Below, one piece after another: positions 5,936-7,871 of a DNA stretch of 7,871 nucleotides. This DNA is from an uncultured Lachnospiraceae bacterium. Its GTDB lineage: Bacteria > Bacillota > Clostridia > Lachnospirales > Lachnospiraceae. The position numbers and the translations under genes were made by a program. The DNA is taken from positions 1 through 7,871 of the forward strand of contig CALGGL010000264.1 in assembly GCA_937915975.1 (NCBI GenBank), given 5' to 3'. The notes beneath the pieces were generated by a model. That model saw only the letters and a program-made list of their open reading frames with translations. It was not told where the DNA came from and ran no database searches. Positions within the stretch are counted from its first letter, which is position 1. Each line of letters begins with the position of its first letter.

Positions 5936-5942
5936 AAACAAA

Positions 5943-7379
5943 ATGGCTAAGGACAAGAAATTAGTAGAACAGATAACTTCCATGGAGGAGGATTTTGCGC
6001 AGTGGTACACAGATGTTGTGCTTAAGGCGGAGCTTATCGATTATACCAGTGTAAAGGGCTGTATGGTAATTAAACCGGCAGGCTTTGCAATCTGGGAAAG
6101 AATCAAAAATGAGCTGGATAAAAGATTTAAGGAAACAGGAGTAGAAAATGTATATCTTCCGATGTTTATCCCTGAGAGTCTTCTTCAGAAGGAAAAGGAT
6201 CATGTGGAAGGCTTTGCACCGGAAGCGGCATGGGTAACATTGGGAGGTTCCAATCCGCTTCAGGAGAAGCTTTGTGTAAGACCTACATCAGAGACCTTGT
6301 TCTGTGATTTTTATAAAAAGGATGTTGAATCATACAGAGATTTACCAAAGGTATATAACCAGTGGTGTTCTGTTGTAAGATGGGAGAAGGAAACAAGACC
6401 GTTTCTTCGTTCGAGAGAGTTTTTGTGGCAGGAGGGACATACTGCACATGCAACAGCCGAGGAAGCAGAGGAAAGAACTGTTCAGATGTTAAATGTATAT
6501 GCTGACTTCCTTGAGGACTATCTTGCAATACCGGTTATAAAGGGTAAGAAAACCGATAAGGAAAAATTTGCGGGTGCCGAGGCAACCTATACCGTAGAGG
6601 CACTTATGCATGACGGAAAGGCACTTCAGTCGGGAACCAGCCACAATTTCGGTGATGGCTTTGCAAGAGCATTTGAAATTCAATATACGGATAAGGACAA
6701 TAAGCTTCAGTACGTACATCAGACCTCATGGGGTATGACTACAAGAGTTATCGGTGCACTTATCATGGTTCACGGAGATGACAGCGGTCTTGTGCTTACA
6801 CCAAAGGTAGCACCTGTTCAGGTTATGATAGTTCCTATCATGCAGAAGAAAGAGGGCGTACTTGACAAGGCAGAGGAATTGAGAAAATCTCTCGCTGATA
6901 AATACAGAGTTAAGGTTGATGCTTCCGATAAGAATCCGGGCTTCAAATTTGCAGAGCAGGAAATGAGAGGCATACCGCTTCGTGTTGAGGTAGGTCCTAA
7001 GGACATAGAAGCAGGACAGGCAGTAGTTGTTAGAAGAGATACAAGAGAAAAGGTGACAGTTCTGTTTGAGGAACTGGATGCAAAAATCGGTGAGATGCTT
7101 GATGCAATGCAAAAGGATATGTTTGAGCGTGCAAAGGCACACAGGGATTCACATACCTATACTGCTACAAGCTGGGAGGAATTTACAGATACACTTGAGC
7201 ATAAGCCGGGATTTATCAAGGCTATGTGGTGCGGTGATGAAGCATGCGAGCTCAAGATCAAAGAGGATACAACCGCTACATCAAGATGTATGCCTTTTGA
7301 GCAGGAACAGCTGTCAGACGTCTGCGTCTGCTGCGGACGTCCTGCAAAGACAATGGTTTACTGGGGAAAAGCATACTAA
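5943..7379 (+). CDS. proS: Prolyl-tRNA synthetase, short (archaeal/eukaryote-like) class
   Basis: 478 residues. The enzyme charges tRNA(Pro) with proline using ATP; it is a cytosolic class II synthetase dimer. RPTSE lies at 113-117, motif 2 runs 146-167 ([20 protein letters not shown] and following), and motif 3 lies at 264-287 (starting [19 protein letters not shown]). An anticodon-binding domain covers about 290-395. The C-terminal domain carries cysteines at 430, 435, 461, 463 and 464 in the zinc-site arrangement (CGDEAC ... CVCCG) and ends in the typical YWGKAY. The large editing insertion of E. coli-type ProRS is absent between motifs 2 and 3, which marks the short ProS-type 3 class found in many Clostridia, archaea and eukaryotes. 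It is complete, with all motifs intact. The cca start follows its stop by 10 bases. Confidence 0.97.
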   Translation: MAKDKKLVEQITSMEEDFAQWYTDVVLKAELIDYTSVKGCMVIKPAGFAIWERIKNELDKRFKETGVENVYLPMFIPESLLQKEKDHVEGFAPEAAWVTLGGSNPLQEKLCVRPTSETLFCDFYKKDVESYRDLPKVYNQWCSVVRWEKETRPFLRSREFLWQEGHTAHATAEEAEERTVQMLNVYADFLEDYLAIPVIKGKKTDKEKFAGAEATYTVEALMHDGKALQSGTSHNFGDGFARAFEIQYTDKDNKLQYVHQTSWGMTTRVIGALIMVHGDDSGLVLTPKVAPVQVMIVPIMQKKEGVLDKAEELRKSLADKYRVKVDASDKNPGFKFAEQEMRGIPLRVEVGPKDIEAGQAVVVRRDTREKVTVLFEELDAKIGEMLDAMQKDMFERAKAHRDSHTYTATSWEEFTDTLEHKPGFIKAMWCGDEACELKIKEDTTATSRCMPFEQEQLSDVCVCCGRPAKTMVYWGKAY

Positions 7380-7389
7380 AGCATTTAAC

Positions 7390-7871
7390 ATGCCTGTTCA
7401 CTTACAGATCTTAAAAGAGGTGCCGGATAGCGTAAAGGTCATCCTTAAGACTATCCGGAGCGCCGGATATGAAGCTTATATAGTTGGCGGCTGTGTCCGC
7501 GATATTTTGCTGGGCAGAGAGCCCGGAGACTGGGATATTACCACATCTGCGCTTCCTGAACAGGTTAAAAGCCTGTTTTCGGCAACTGTGGATACCGGGA
7601 TACAGCATGGTACCGTTATGGTGATCATGAAAGGCTGCGGCTATGAAGTCACAACCTACCGGATCGACGGACAGTACGGCGACGCCCGGCATCCGGACCG
7701 CGTGGTCTTCACGTCGGATCTAGCGGAGGATCTTTTACGCCGTGATTTCACGATCAATGCGCTGGCCTTTGACCCGTCTTCCGGTCTGGTGGATCTTTTC
7801 GATGGAATCCGGGATTTAAATGAAGGGCTGGTACGATGTGTCGGTGACCCGGATGCACGTTTTGGAGAAGA
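7390..7871 (+). CDS. cca: CCA tRNA nucleotidyltransferase, 3'-truncated by window edge
   Basis: 160 residues are visible, the whole catalytic head of the class II nucleotidyltransferase fold; the neck, body and tail lie beyond the window. The enzyme adds or repairs the 3' CCA of tRNAs using CTP and ATP without a template. GGCVRD at 33-38 starts the nucleotide-binding loop, DWD at 47-49 gives the two metal-binding carboxylates, TYRIDG with the following DARHP lies at 89-102, RRDFTINA at 117-124, and GDPDARFGE at 152-160, matching the family's motifs A to C. The ATG at 7390 is ten bases after the proS stop but has no clear ribosome site; the frame is open upstream, so another start cannot be excluded. 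Base and codon use differ sharply from proS: 10 of 11 arginines are CGN codons, and the 60 bases at 7681-7740 contain 38 G or C. Confidence 0.93.
   Translation, partial: MPVHLQILKEVPDSVKVILKTIRSAGYEAYIVGGCVRDILLGREPGDWDITTSALPEQVKSLFSATVDTGIQHGTVMVIMKGCGYEVTTYRIDGQYGDARHPDRVVFTSDLAEDLLRRDFTINALAFDPSSGLVDLFDGIRDLNEGLVRCVGDPDARFGE

Noticed and set aside
5871..5942. Upstream ATG extension of proS
   Set aside because: It overlaps the preceding gene and the hairpin, adds residues foreign to the family, and ignores the good AGGAG site before 5943.
5882..5942. T-box riboswitch before proS
   Set aside because: The gap is only 61 bases and shows one short hairpin, far too small for T-box stem I plus antiterminator.
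7411..7692. Minus-strand open frame of 93 codons near the right end
   Set aside because: It is opposite the catalytic domain of the CCA-adding enzyme, which has all expected motifs on the + strand.

Overview
The window looks like low-GC Bacillota chromosome, most likely a clostridial gut bacterium of the Lachnospiraceae type. Supporting this are AGGAG-type ribosome sites, heavy use of ATA and AGA codons in most genes, TATAAT promoters, a short bacterial-clade prolyl-tRNA synthetase, and a GGDEF-PAS protein of a style common there. The assignment is inferred from style and family recognition; no search was run.

Layout: (1) 1-855 is the C-terminal part of an AAA-type ATPase gene whose 5' end lies outside the window. 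(2) 848-2221 is mnmE, a complete tRNA U34 modification GTPase overlapping the ATPase gene by 8 bases; it carries two perfect DnaA-box matches in its coding sequence. (3) 2222-3010 is a 789-base gene-free region and the most unusual part of the window. It holds a nested 174-base inverted-repeat structure that ends mnmE transcription or is a small mobile element, then a promoter, then a 75-base-period array of four units. Each unit carries two perfectly conserved, mutually inverted 11-12 base arms. A second promoter for the next gene follows. (4) 3011-3919 encodes a six-helix membrane protein with an Asn/Tyr-rich repeat tail. It is joined by a one-base stop/start overlap to (5) 3919-4962, a GGDEF diguanylate cyclase with a C-terminal PAS-like domain. 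(6) 4963-5179 is a very A-rich spacer with a good promoter. (7) 5180-5881 is an RluA-type pseudouridine synthase. (8) 5943-7379 is proS. (9) 7390-7871 is the 5' part of a CCA-adding enzyme gene, cut by the window end.

Four of the seven genes act on RNA, three of them on tRNA (mnmE, proS, cca) plus the RluA-type enzyme. The 3011-4962 pair looks like a small membrane/c-di-GMP signalling operon. The main candidate for something undescribed is the 2564-2832 array: exact 75-base spacing, arms that do not vary while the sequence between them does, and a promoter immediately upstream. The cca segment has clearly higher G+C and different codon use than everything before it, which suggests transfer or an assembly join at about 7380.
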